A DNA stretch of 64,000 bases. Source: Cliona cf. orientalis. Lineage: Eukaryota; Porifera; Demospongiae; Clionaida; Clionaidae. The DNA lies in assembly GCA_963930775.1 (NCBI GenBank), contig OZ005692.1, positions 2,528,135 to 2,592,134 on the forward strand, read 5' to 3'. A program made the position numbers and the translations under genes. The notes below the pieces were generated by a model, which was given only the letters and a program-made list of their open reading frames with translations, ran no database searches and was not told the DNA's origin. Of this stretch, positions 10,885 to 21,681 are shown in pieces (the first letter of the stretch is position 1; every line of letters begins with the position of its first letter).

Positions 10885-11606
10885 ATTGGCTAGCTTTTAG
10901 CTGCTATGTACGTACCACTTGCGATCAACAAGACGTGCTTATATTAATGAGCCAATGGGTGTAGCAATTATGTTCCACCAAGAGTAGCTATTACTAAAGT
11001 ATGCAATCAAAGGCCTCCTTAAAGGAAGGGGGGAGAACTAGGGCATGTTTATAAACTAATTGAATTCCACAAGTTCTTGACGTAATAATGGAAGGAGAGT
11101 GGGCTGGGGGAATATCACCATGGATTTTAGCTCAAGCTTAATTTTCAATAATTGTTCATAGCAATTATGAATAGCTAGTTGTAAATGAATTTTTTGCTAT
11201 ACTACGTGCCATATATATGTACATCATATCATACAATAATGATTATATATGCGACATAATTGCATTCTTGTGGTATAATAATGTACTAACCGTGTTTTAT
11301 GCTAATAGAACGCAAGCTAAAAAATTACTATTTTAAATTTTGCGCGATTTTATGGTAAAGATCGTCACGCGCTCCATTAAGATACGCTATGAAAACTTGC
11401 GCAAATTAGATCATGCGTTTTATTAGAATAAACACGGTTACACAAGATGTGCTTTGTCCACCTAGCGGCATGTACACACACATATAAATTAAAATCAAGG
11501 AAAATAATAACCGATAAAAAGCTTAAGATCACCAATTCTGCAAAAATAAACCCGTTGACAATTATTATTTCCCCCTCCCATCTTTGTAACAATACTAGCT
11601 AGATAC
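10885..11606. other. 5' flank of copy A
   Basis: The first 150 bp matches the 5' flanks of copies B and C (AATGAGCCAATGGG block). The rest is AT-rich with no gene recognised. Around 11300-11440 the short inverted motif AAACACGGTTA / TAACCGTGTTTT brackets a roughly 150-bp stretch that may be another small foldback element. Confidence 0.4.
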
Positions 11607-11680
11607 CTGCATCACACTCTCCCATCTTAATTCTTCAGCTCAGTGAAGTGCTCCATGGGGTTGGTGCACGTGGCTATCAT
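11607..11680 (-). pseudogene. IP3-receptor exon 6 fragment (S5-pore linker)
   Basis: The text from ACCTGCATCACACTCTCCC through GTGCTCCATGGGGTTGGTG matches the 3' part of module 1 exon 6 (44475-44540), including the splice donor. It lies upstream of copy A on the minus strand, the same order as exon 6 then secreted gene in modules 1 and 2. This is the trace of a sixth receptor module. Confidence 0.7.
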
Positions 11681-11828
11681 TTATAGATACTACATGTATA
11701 GTATAAAAATTAAACTAAACATAGCTATAATATATGCTACTAGCTACTACATCACTATACACCGAATGTCATCATACTAAATTTCTATGTAGCTAGTTTC
11801 GGTCACTATGATTATTTTGTCTTCAATA

Positions 11829-12741
11829 TCACTGCACATACAGTTCCATTAGGCTGATGGGTGAGTCCTCACGTGTAGTGGACTCTGGTCCACAAATGCG
11901 GACCTTGATATCGTCAGATCAGTTGTTGGATTAGCGCTAGCGAGTGTCACACTAAACCAAGGCGGAGTCCTCCCATCACTACAACACTGACCTTCACACT
12001 GCTGGCCATCCCAGAGAGGATCACTAGTATACCTCAATACATCAGTATTTTCGAATGTACTAAATGGATTTCCAGATTCGCAGTAATAGCTGTTTCCAAC
12101 AAATGATGGTGGTGTTTGAATCGTAAAAGAAGTACCAACTACCACACATGGACAGCTAAAGACTTCATTATTTACAACGAGCTGCTCTGACAAACCAGAA
12201 GCATAAGTCCAGATATGCGTGTGTGATGAAGATCCATAGGTAATACTCACTCCATCAACGTATCCAGTGTTAATTGAATTTTGCTGATTTGCGAAGACAT
12301 CAGTGCCTCCAATCTGGTATCCAATAACCTGTCCACAAACCTTGCTATACTGGCGACCACTGCCACTAGCAATGCTCAAGCTTGAGCAGCTGTACATTCC
12401 TGCACCACTTGGGCGTCCGCAGGCTCTGATGCCATTGGCAGAGTACAATCTCAAAGATGGAGGACACTGCTGTGTAGGATCACTCATATTCAGATAGGCC
12501 ACACGATACCACTGCCCAGGTCCACAGCGAGCACTCACAGTATTATCATTTCCAAATCGCTGTTGCAATGGGCTTGAAGCAGCATTCTCTAGGTTTTGTC
12601 GAGCTGCATCTTTGTCTTCTTGGGAAGGACAAATTCCTGGTTCAGTGCCAGGAATGACCTGGGGGCCCACTGAGTTCTGGGCAAATACACCTGCTAGATA
12701 TGTATCTTTGCGAAGAAAGCTATTATCTTCACTGCCACCAT
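11829..12741 (-). pseudogene. Secreted cysteine-rich protein, copy B (broken)
   Basis: Closely similar to copy A over the whole length, with all central blocks ([36 protein letters not shown]) intact between 12670 and about 11925. The signal-peptide region is disrupted: from the ATG at 12741 a 9-bp deletion and a 2-bp net insertion lead to a stop after 14 codons. Near 11918 a 5-bp duplication (TGATC-type) shifts the frame, so the last 25 family residues are lost. A 6-bp in-frame duplication lies just before it. Recent decay is likely because the middle is still clean. The LTR retrotransposon begins 100 bp upstream of its start. Confidence 0.8.
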
Positions 12742-12840
12742 ATTGGTTAGCTTTTAGCTGCTATGTACGTACCACTTGCTATCTGCTTAGATTAATGAGC
12801 CAATGGGTGCAGCTGTATATTCCACCAGTAATCAAAGGCC

Positions 12841-13118
12841 TGTAAGGTCAAGTGTAACGACCCTTTTCCAACTAGTTGTCATCTGACATCATATCCTGTA
12901 TGCATGCATATGCGCATATAAAACCACTGGACTCTAGTCAGTCAGTCAGTTTTGAGTTTGAGTAGTGTTGAGTGTTCCTCAGTTGTGGTGTCATCTCTCT
13001 ACCATCATCCATCTCTCTCTCTCTCTCTATGTATCGTATGTGTATAATGCTGCTATTTGAATAATACTATTAATATCTAAACCCTGTGAAGCGGCGTTGA
13101 AGGTGGCGAAGCGTTACA
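12841..13118 (+). repeat. 5' LTR
   Basis: Starts TGTAAGG and ends GTTACA. It contains a TATA-like ATATAAAACC near 12916 and a CT-rich stretch before the end. Pairs with the 3' LTR at 19131-19427. Confidence 0.92.
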
Positions 13119-13206
13119 TTTGGCGACCCTGCCAGGATCTCGGCTTAATTGGTGGACTTGTACGACAGATCCGTTGTGTTGGCAACCGACCTGTACGCAA
13201 CCGTGA

Positions 13207-16200
13207 ATGTCGACGAGGGAGCTCAAGAGCTTGACCCGTGAAGGAACTTCGACAACATCGAGTAGATTGCGGAGTGGAGGAAGTTCTCAGTTACCGCAAG
13301 ACACTGTCATAACGATGGAAAAAGAGACCGTTGGATCACAAGATCTGCAGCAGCAGCTGGCAGAAGCAGCAGAGGAGTTGCGATCGGTGCGAGCTGACTA
13401 CGAGCAGCAGCTTCAGCAAGTGAGAGAAATGGCTGAAAATGCAAAGGAGTACGGTGAAGACCAGTGTCGTAAAGTTCGGGAGTTGGAACAGGAGCTGGAG
13501 GACGAGACTAAGAGGAGAAAAGGAGTAGAGAAGAAACTGTCAGAGACGATTGACGGTTGGAGTGCTGCGGGTGATAAGTGGAATGCTGACATGGAGACCA
13601 TGAGGATGAAACTAGAACTGAACGGATTGAAGCAACTGGAGGAGGTACGAAAGCAGTTTGACAAGGAGCGTGAGCGACACCGAGAGGAGCGGGATCGAGA
13701 TGCAGTGGAGCTTAAAGAAAAGCTATCTACCTTGGAGAGTTCTGTTCCTCCCAGTGCCCCTGGAGCTACAAGTGAGGTGCATGGTGTGAAAGAGAGTGGC
13801 TCTAAGGAAGGGGATAGTGATAGTTATGGGGATAGTGATAGTTATGGAGGTAGTGATAGTCCTGAGCCTACAGGTAGCAGTGAGAAGCATGTCACCTTTG
13901 CTCATTGGAAGAGTGAGAGAGGTCAGACAGAGAGTCCTAGTGATTGTACCCACAGTGTTGTGACTAGTGGTGAGAAAGGTTGTGAGGGAGCTAGTGATAG
14001 TGAGACCACTAGCCCAGCCTCTACTAGTAGTGACCCCACAGGTGGTGGCCCCAGCAGTGCTGAGGTTATTTCCTTAAATGGTAGTGCAGGTGGTGAGCAT
14101 GCCTCTGAGGTTTCTAGTGTTAATAAGAGTGTGGCTGGAGATAAGGGACTTGTGCAACAGCTTACTCAGTTGGTGCAAACACAAACAGCCATGGTAGCGG
14201 CCCAGACCAGGGCTATGTCTGCTCAAAGCCTACCCCCACTAAAAGATTACAGTGGTGAGGGTATACAGTCCAGTGAGGAGGGATTTGATAGGTGGATTGA
14301 GCAATTTGAAGAAAGAGCCAAGTTGATTGGGTGGTCTGAGGATCTTAAGAGGTATAATCTCAAAATGTCCCTGCATGGTTCAGCTTATCAGACTTATAGA
14401 TTGTTGTCTGATGAGGTAAAAGCTAACTATAGCAAGACGGTTAGTGCACTCAAGTCCAGATTTAAGCCTGTTGATATTGAGGAGTTGAGGGGTGCAGAAT
14501 TTCACCAGTTGATACAGACAGATCAGTCTATAGAAGCACTGGGCTTGGAGTTGCAAAGGCTAGCAAAGAGGGCATTTCCTACGCTAAAAGGCAAAGATTT
14601 TGATAGGTTAGTGAAGGGCAGATTCTTTCACGCGTTGCTGCCGCGATGGCAGAGAAAGCTTGGTGCTCCTAAGGTGGATGAAAGCTTTGATGAGCTTTTT
14701 AACCGTGCACGTACGACGGAGCGACGTGAACAGCAGTACTGTGAGGCTGCTGAGGAGCGTAAGGATAACCAACAGAAAAGCAAGAAAGTGGAGAAAGCCC
14801 CCACTCAGCCCCGTAAAGAGCAGGCAGCGAAAGCTTCTGCTGATAGTGAGAAGAAGCGTGACAGTAGTCAGAGTAGTAACAAGCAGGGTCAAGGCCCTCA
14901 ATGTCATAATTGTCACCGGTTCGGGCATATAGCCAAGTTTTGTTGGGATAAGCAAAAGAGAGGAGTGGAAGCTCCTGGAAAACAGAAACATAGCAAGACT
15001 CGTCTAGTGAGTGTGGATGAATTGAGCGATAGAGAACTAGAGCAGGAACTGTCCAAGCGTAGGCTGGAGAAGGAGCAACAGCTGGCCAGTGCGTCTGCAG
15101 AGAGTAGTGTCAATGTTGTTACGGGTGCAGTAGGACCTTCCTATTGGTTGCAGGTAACAGTTGAAGGATTGCCTGTGTCTGCCCTTGTTGACACTGGGTC
15201 ACAGTCGACCATAATCTCTCGTTCCTTGCTGCATAAGGTGTTTAAGCATTTAAAGGAGAATGGCAAAGCTTTGCCCACACTAGAGCACCCTTGTACCAAG
15301 TTTAAAGGTAAGGGAGGGCACGCTATAGGTGTAACTGCCCAAGTCTTGTTTACCCTAGCTGTCGATGGTAAGTCCACAGCTGTGCCTGTTTTCATGCAAC
15401 CCGATAGTGAGCAGGAGTGTCTGTTGGGATCCAATGTACTCCCCGCCTTAGGTATCTCTGTTGTTAGAGCTAATGGCCGAAAACTGACTGCGTCGGTAGA
15501 GAATGGAGTTGAGCCTGCTCATGTGAATCTAGTTCAATCGGTTATTATTCCAGGTCAAAAAGGTCGTTTTGTTAGAGGTCAGGTAGAAGGCAACCCTAGT
15601 AAAGTGGAGCATTTGTTGTTTGAGCCAAAGCATGAAACTTTGGAGCCTTTAGGACTTTGTACTCAAGAGTCATTAGTTACTGTGCATCCAGATGGTAGCG
15701 TGTTGATTCCCCTACAGAACTTTCAGGGAATGCCTGTTTGGCTAGAAGAAGGAAGCGAGTTAGGAGTAGCCAGAGCATGTGATTTACCTGATCAAGTATC
15801 TTTTGATATGTCTCAAACAGTTGATTCAGAACTACCTCATGATCACAGTCGATGTGCCTCCGTAAAAGCCTTAGTTAATTCGCCTGAGCGTCTGCAGAGA
15901 CTACTGAAAGTGTTAGACATGCCTGTTGACAAACAAAACCCAGTAGAGCTTGAGAAACTCAAGGAGGTACTCGCTGAATCTACTGATGTGTTTGCTCTGG
16001 ACGACTCAGAGCTAGGATGTACTAGTTTAGTACAGCACAGCATCGACACAGGAGATCAACTTCCTGTAAAACAACAGCCTTATCGCACCCCTGTAGTTTA
16101 TAGGGAAAAGATTGAAAAAATGGTTAGTGATATGCAGGAGCAAGGAGTAGTGAAGCCTTCGAACAGTCCTTGGGCAAGTCCCATTGTGCTTGTGCCCAAG

Positions 16201-18969
16201 AAGGACGGCAGCCTTCGTTTCTGTGTTGATTTCAGACGTTTGAACGCCATCACTAGGAAAGATGTTTACCCGTTACCACGTGTGGAGGATATATTAGACA
16301 CCCTAGGAGAAGCCAAGTATTTCACATCCCTAGACCTTGCCTCCGGATATTGGCAAGTTGAGCTTGATCAAGATGCACGCGCTAAATCGGCTTTTACGAC
16401 TCATCATGGCCTGTTTGAGTTCGTACGGATGCCATTCGGGCTCTGTAACGCGCCTGCCACGTTTCAGCGACTGATGCAAGCAGTCCTCTCTGGCTTAGAA
16501 TGGCGCAGCTGCTTCGCGTATCTTGATGATATTCTCATTGCTTCCCGTACCTTCGACGACCATCTCCGTCACCTTCGTGAAGTCTTTGGACGTCTCCGTG
16601 AAGCTGGACTCCGTCTTAAACCAAAGAAGTGTCTTATTCTCCGTAATGAAGTTCCCTATCTTGGACATGTCATCTCTACCCAGGGTATTCGCCCTGATCC
16701 TTCCAAAACAGAAAAAGTGAAGTTGTTCCCGACGCCTTGTGATGTGACTACTCTTCGACAGTTTGTAGGTTTAGCTTCCTATTATCGTAGGTTTGTACCC
16801 GGTTTTGCTAAGATTGCAGCACCCCTGCATGCTTTGACTAAGAAAGATGTTCCCTTCGAGTGGACTTCAGAGTGTGAAACTGCCTTTTGCAAGTTGAAAG
16901 AACTACTGGTAACTGCTCCCGTGTTGTCTTACCCGCGCTTTGGACATGATCGAGAATTCATTCTTGAGACTGATGCTAGTGGAATTGGACTTGGTGCAGT
17001 GTTATCCCAGAAACAAGATGATGGACACGTACATCCGATAGCGTACGCTTCGCGATCGCTTAACGCGCACGAGAAGAACTACGGTATCTCAGAGCTTGAA
17101 ACTCTTGGTCTTGTTTGGGCTGTTCGATACTTTCGTCCTTACCTCTTGGGTCACCATACCATCGTGTACACCGATCACTCTGCTTGTCTATCTTTGCTGA
17201 ATACTCCCCGTCCTTCTGGAAAGCTGGCACGCTGGGCTTTAACAATCCAGGAAATGAATCTTACTCTGAAGCATCGTTCTGGACGACAAAATGTGAATGC
17301 TGATGCCCTTTCACGCAACCCCGCGTCTAGTGTTAGTTCTGTGTCCCCACCAAATTGTGTGTCTGTATGTGAAGAAAATGGTTGTGTGTCTGTATGTGAA
17401 GAATCTGAAAATGTTCTTACTGTTACTTCTGAAGTTTCATGTAAGTGTTGTGATAGTGTGTGCCCTGTTTGTTTTGATTGTTCTGTGTGTTCTGTGTTTG
17501 CCAGTTTGGCAGTACCTGACGACAGTGACGTGACGGCTGGTGAATCCGTAGCTGACAAAGAGAGCCTCAAAGAAGTTCGTGAAATGCAATTAAAGGATCC
17601 TGACCTTGCTCTATATATCGCTTACTTGGAGTGCCATTCCTTACCCGATGACGATCGTGTTGCCAAAAGAATAGTTCTGGAGAGCCGACGAATGGAGATT
17701 ATCGATGGTGTATTGTATCGTGAGGATGTGTCGAATTGTGGCCGATGGTGTATCGTAGTTCCGGAGCCTTGGAGACAGGAGTTGTTGACCGAAAATCATT
17801 CTACCATATATGCTGGCCATCTTTCAGAGAGAAAAGTTTATGATCGTTTACGTAGGTTGTACTGGTGGTCTGGTATGAGAGCTGATGTTCGAAGATTTTG
17901 TCGTGGATGTCTGAATTGTGCGAGTCGTAAGGGACCAGGACACGGAATCCGTCCTCTTCTCCAACCCATACCCGTTCGTGGACCGTTTCATCGCGTTGGG
18001 GTCGATATTCTTAAGCTTCCCCTCACTTCCAGTGGAAACCAATATCTCGTGGTGTTTCTCGACTACCTCACAAAATGGGTTGAAGCGTATCCAGTACCTG
18101 ACCAGCGAACAGAGACTATAGCTCGTCTTCTGGTGGAGAATATTGTTTGTAGGCACGGTGTGCCTGAGGAACTATTATCTGATCGTGGTGCTAATTTCTT
18201 GTCAGATCTAATTTTGCAGATGTGTTCTCTTTTAGGTATGAAGAAAGTAAATACGTCAGGGTATCACCCACAGACGGATGGACTTGTTGAAAAGTTTAAC
18301 TGTACTATCACGAATATGATTTCAAAGAGTATCGAAGGAACTACTGTCGAGTGGGATAAACAACTACCTATGCTGCTTTTTGCCTATCGTTCTACTGTGC
18401 AGGACTCTACCAAGGAGTCACCCTTCTATCTTCTCTACGGTAGAGATCCCCGTCTGCCAACAGCGAGTGACTTGGCCCTTCCCCGTCCTGCTTATACAGT
18501 TGATATGGACGACTATAAGACTGAGCTAACTACCAGTTTGGCCAATGCTCGAGAATGTGCAAGACAACAAATACAGCAATCCCAGAAGAAGCAAAAGTTG
18601 TACTATGATCGCAAATCGAAAGATCCTGAATCTACCTATCGTGTTGGTGACCGGGTGATGGTATATATGCCGAGTGAAGTGACAGGCAAGAATCGCAAGT
18701 TAGCTAGACCCTACCACGGACCGTACCGTATCATAGCAGTCACCCCCACCAATGCTGAAGTCAAGTTGATTGAGCGAGCTAGTGAGCCATCTATTTTTGT
18801 TGCTATTGATAGACTGAGAAAGTGTTATCCTGAATTACCTGATCGTTGCTGGACTGGTCGGAAGCAGTCACGGAAACGCCGATCTAAGCGCCAGACTGTG
18901 ACTTCCCCTTCTGATGAGCCTCAGAGAACAACTGGTCCAGTTACCCGTTCCATGACTCAGAAAAGTTAA
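13207..18969 (+). CDS. Gag-pol polyprotein of the Ty3/Gypsy element
   Basis: A single 1920-residue frame. Approximate order: acidic coiled-coil Gag N-terminus (residues 35-170), Ser/Gly-rich spacer, capsid-like region (about 340-520), a CCHC zinc knuckle near residue 566 (CHNCHRFGHIAKFC), aspartic protease with LVDTGS near 660, reverse transcriptase with YLDD near 1105, RNase H with ETDASG near 1257, integrase with an HHCC-type zinc region and D-D-E core (about 1500-1740), and a C-terminal GPY-type module (YHGPYRI). Gag and Pol share one frame, as in several metazoan Gypsy lineages. The element is described as a fossil that looks whole; its activity is not known. Confidence 0.93.
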   Translation: MSTRELKSLTREGTSTTSSRLRSGGSSQLPQDTVITMEKETVGSQDLQQQLAEAAEELRSVRADYEQQLQQVREMAENAKEYGEDQCRKVRELEQELEDETKRRKGVEKKLSETIDGWSAAGDKWNADMETMRMKLELNGLKQLEEVRKQFDKERERHREERDRDAVELKEKLSTLESSVPPSAPGATSEVHGVKESGSKEGDSDSYGDSDSYGGSDSPEPTGSSEKHVTFAHWKSERGQTESPSDCTHSVVTSGEKGCEGASDSETTSPASTSSDPTGGGPSSAEVISLNGSAGGEHASEVSSVNKSVAGDKGLVQQLTQLVQTQTAMVAAQTRAMSAQSLPPLKDYSGEGIQSSEEGFDRWIEQFEERAKLIGWSEDLKRYNLKMSLHGSAYQTYRLLSDEVKANYSKTVSALKSRFKPVDIEELRGAEFHQLIQTDQSIEALGLELQRLAKRAFPTLKGKDFDRLVKGRFFHALLPRWQRKLGAPKVDESFDELFNRARTTERREQQYCEAAEERKDNQQKSKKVEKAPTQPRKEQAAKASADSEKKRDSSQSSNKQGQGPQCHNCHRFGHIAKFCWDKQKRGVEAPGKQKHSKTRLVSVDELSDRELEQELSKRRLEKEQQLASASAESSVNVVTGAVGPSYWLQVTVEGLPVSALVDTGSQSTIISRSLLHKVFKHLKENGKALPTLEHPCTKFKGKGGHAIGVTAQVLFTLAVDGKSTAVPVFMQPDSEQECLLGSNVLPALGISVVRANGRKLTASVENGVEPAHVNLVQSVIIPGQKGRFVRGQVEGNPSKVEHLLFEPKHETLEPLGLCTQESLVTVHPDGSVLIPLQNFQGMPVWLEEGSELGVARACDLPDQVSFDMSQTVDSELPHDHSRCASVKALVNSPERLQRLLKVLDMPVDKQNPVELEKLKEVLAESTDVFALDDSELGCTSLVQHSIDTGDQLPVKQQPYRTPVVYREKIEKMVSDMQEQGVVKPSNSPWASPIVLVPKKDGSLRFCVDFRRLNAITRKDVYPLPRVEDILDTLGEAKYFTSLDLASGYWQVELDQDARAKSAFTTHHGLFEFVRMPFGLCNAPATFQRLMQAVLSGLEWRSCFAYLDDILIASRTFDDHLRHLREVFGRLREAGLRLKPKKCLILRNEVPYLGHVISTQGIRPDPSKTEKVKLFPTPCDVTTLRQFVGLASYYRRFVPGFAKIAAPLHALTKKDVPFEWTSECETAFCKLKELLVTAPVLSYPRFGHDREFILETDASGIGLGAVLSQKQDDGHVHPIAYASRSLNAHEKNYGISELETLGLVWAVRYFRPYLLGHHTIVYTDHSACLSLLNTPRPSGKLARWALTIQEMNLTLKHRSGRQNVNADALSRNPASSVSSVSPPNCVSVCEENGCVSVCEESENVLTVTSEVSCKCCDSVCPVCFDCSVCSVFASLAVPDDSDVTAGESVADKESLKEVREMQLKDPDLALYIAYLECHSLPDDDRVAKRIVLESRRMEIIDGVLYREDVSNCGRWCIVVPEPWRQELLTENHSTIYAGHLSERKVYDRLRRLYWWSGMRADVRRFCRGCLNCASRKGPGHGIRPLLQPIPVRGPFHRVGVDILKLPLTSSGNQYLVVFLDYLTKWVEAYPVPDQRTETIARLLVENIVCRHGVPEELLSDRGANFLSDLILQMCSLLGMKKVNTSGYHPQTDGLVEKFNCTITNMISKSIEGTTVEWDKQLPMLLFAYRSTVQDSTKESPFYLLYGRDPRLPTASDLALPRPAYTVDMDDYKTELTTSLANARECARQQIQQSQKKQKLYYDRKSKDPESTYRVGDRVMVYMPSEVTGKNRKLARPYHGPYRIIAVTPTNAEVKLIERASEPSIFVAIDRLRKCYPELPDRCWTGRKQSRKRRSKRQTVTSPSDEPQRTTGPVTRSMTQKS

Positions 18970-19130
18970 ACTATGAACAGAAGTTATGTAAGTTTATTGA
19001 TTTTTGTGATTATTGATTTTTGTGTCATGATATTCTTTTCTTTTGTTGCATGGTTGTGCAAAATCATCTGTTTTCTTTTGTTTGTGCAAATCACTTGAGG
19101 GCAAGTGCCTGTCCTCAGAGGGGGGGGATT

Positions 19131-19427
19131 TGTAAGGTCATGTGTAACGACCCTTTTCCAACTAGTTGCCATCTGACATCATATCCTGTATGCATGCATA
19201 TATAAAACCACTGGACTCTAGTCAGTCAGTCAGTTTGAGTTGAGTGTTGAGTGTTGAGTCAGTTTGAGTTGTGTTGTGTTGAGTGTTCCTCAGTTGTGGT
19301 GTCATCTCTCTACCATCATCCATCTCTCTCTCTCTCTATGTATCGTATGTGTATAATGCTGCTATTTGAATAATACTATTAATATCTAAACCCTGTGAAG
19401 CGGCGTTGAAGGTGGCGAAGCGTTACA
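19131..19427 (+). repeat. 3' LTR
   Basis: Same termini as the 5' LTR. It is about 19 bp longer because of extra copies of a GAGTT/GTGTT short repeat after the GTCAGTCAGTCAG tract. Confidence 0.92.
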
Positions 19428-19479
19428 TAAACAACTTAATGAGTTTCTTGAGAGTCCTGTTGGCAATAATTAATTAATT

Positions 19480-19835
19480 CTATGGGCCTCTTCTGACAAT
19501 TTTAGTCTGGGGGGGGGGGGGGCATTAAAAGTATTCTTACACAGGTCCCTTAATAATTATTAATGGGAATCCCAATGAGAATCACGTTAGAGAATCAGAA
19601 TCCACTTAGTATAAAATCGAAATAAGAATCTAAATAAGAATCAAGTGAGAGAATCAGAATCAAATCAGAGAATCAAAATCAAAATTAAATTGGAGAATCA
19701 GAATTAAAATCAAAATCAAGTTGGAAAATCAGAATCAAGTCGGAGAATCAGAATTAAAATCAAAATCAAGTTGGAAAATCAGAATCAAAATCAAAATCAA
19801 GTTGGAGAATCAGAATCAGGATTGAGTTGAGGACC
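19480..19835. repeat. Imperfect tandem array of GAATCAGAATCAAAATCAAG-type units
   Basis: From about 19570 the text is a run of related 10- to 12-mers (AGAATCAGAATC, AAAATCAAGTTGG). The preceding GGGCCTCTTCTGAC ... CCCAATGAGAATCACG flank is shared with a second array at 29700-29965 in the same orientation, and the array with its GAGTTGAGGACC border recurs inverted at 28950-29210. This is an interspersed repeat with a variable microsatellite-like core. Confidence 0.75.
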
Positions 19836-20938
19836 AAAACGAGTGCACTTCTGGGCCACCGTATTTGAATCCTGCATGCATGGCATAGTTGCCAACCTTG
19901 TAAGAAACGGATGCGGGACAGATGAGCGAACGCGCGCGAAAATTTGGGAGCCCCGCCCATTTTTTTGCATTGCCATACCCACTATTTTGGCAACGACCAC
20001 GACCACGCACAAAAAACACCTACCATGCCCACTAAATCTCAAGGTATACGGACAAAAACAGGGTAGTATACTAAGATTAGGCTTGAGCCACACCCCTTTT
20101 GAATATCATGCGTAGTGACGTGCTATGATGTCAGCAGAGGGGGAATTCGAGACAAGAGTGGGACATATCCAATATTTTCGGGACTGTCCCGCCAGTTTCG
20201 GGACAGTTGGCAACTATGGCATGGCCGGGTGGATCATGGAGTAACAACATTCTCATCTCAATCACCACGTGCACCATACAATTGCATCCACTTCACATCA
20301 CTATAATAATAATATTATTATTGTCACCACCCATCTGGGCCAGACCTATATATATAGTCCTTATGTACAATCTGCCTCCACAATGGGCATATGGCCTCAC
20401 CAAAGCATAGATTATAGCTAATTTCTCTCAGTTCCCCCCAAAGCACCTTTACAGTACAAGTGGCATGCAGGGGTCAGAGGTCATACCTAATTAGGGGGAG
20501 AACATGCATGCATGCAGCAGCGAAAGGGAATTAAAGTACAGAGTGCATGCAAATTAATGCCCACACTAGCTATTATTATAATTATTGCATATTATTTTTT
20601 ATTCATAACCTCTTCCCCCATCACTGCATAAGTCTAGATCTTGTGATCCAACCATAATAATAATAATAATAATAATAAGCCAGCTCGAGTGTACAGAATG
20701 TCATGGAAAATTTATTGGAATGGCTGAGGAGAAATCTACAAGAAGAGACTGTATTAATAATAATTATTAACAAAAATAATTGTGAAAAAATGAATCTAAT
20801 AAGAAATCATTGTGAGAATCTTGGTCACTAAAGCTCAACCTTCAACAACTGAGGCATTGAAGATGATAATAATACAGAATATACGATAGCACAATCATGA
20901 AGGGGCGGCAGCTATAGGTCTAAAGAAGAATATTATCG
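19836..20938. other. 3' flank of receptor module 5
   Basis: No gene is seen. The stretch from about 20180 (GGCAACTATGGCATGGCCGGGTGG) to 20860 resembles the 3' flanks of modules 1, 2 and 4 (for example 39950-40540), so the duplicated unit includes about 700 bp downstream of the receptor stop codon. Confidence 0.5.
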
Positions 20939-21566
20939 CTACATGGTCCCTGCTGGGTAAGACGCCATTCTAGAGTGGTGAGGGTTCATCTGTAATGGCA
21001 TCTGGATCTGAATAGTTCTTTGCTGTTGAATCTTTCGTTGCTCCACCATCTATTGTGTATGAAGAAGAGAAAAAACATTACCAATAGTTAGTTTGAACAA
21101 GTTAACACACACTATAATAACCCCCCTTCTCCAATGAAAATCCTGCATAAATCCTGGAAGTACTGCTACAATCCTTGGCCCTCACCCATAATTTGGCAAA
21201 AATTATGTTCACTACATCCCCCCGTCCCTCTCACTCGCTTTTCCCCTCTTTCACTCCCTTCTTCCTTTCTCCTCCCTTCTTCTTATGCTTAACTTATACC
21301 CACCTCAAGATACAGTGCTCTCTAATTAGCTACCTTTTCTCGTAGGTCATTCAGCTGTGACGATAGATTCTTGACGAGGCTGGTGGTCTCCTTGAGCTGA
21401 CGCTGAAGCTCCTTCATTTCATTCTGCTCCTGCTCCACCTCCTCTGTGTCCAGTGACATACACTGCAGTCGTGGAAACCACTCCAGATCAGCTTGTTTAT
21501 TCTAAAGGAATAGTCAAACGATTGTGCATACATGGACGTGTAGTGTTTCAGTGAGTGAGAGTGAGT

Positions 21567-21653
<87 letters not shown>

Positions 21654-21681
21654 GCAAGAGAGAGAGAGAGAGAGAGGAGGG
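21567..21681. repeat. GA/CT microsatellite in intron 9 of module 5
   Basis: Nearly pure GA dinucleotides for about 115 bp. Equivalent tracts occur next to exon 9 in module 2 (35580-35744) and module 1 (41305-41390), so the repeat was present before duplication and has varied in length since. Confidence 0.9.

Larger units (their letters stand above)
12841..19427 (+). mobile_element. Ty3/Gypsy LTR retrotransposon, looks whole
   Basis: Two LTRs (12841-13118 and 19131-19427) begin TGTAAGGTCA and end GCGTTACA. A primer-binding site follows the left LTR at 13121 (TGGCGACCCTGCCAGG; the TGGCGACC start would suit a tRNA-Arg primer, unverified), and a purine-rich tract (GAGGGGGGGA) precedes the right LTR. 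One long gag-pol frame fills the middle. The LTRs are nearly alike apart from a few substitutions and length changes in short GAGTT-type repeats, so the copy is fairly young. No matching short duplication is seen at the two outer borders. Confidence 0.93.
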
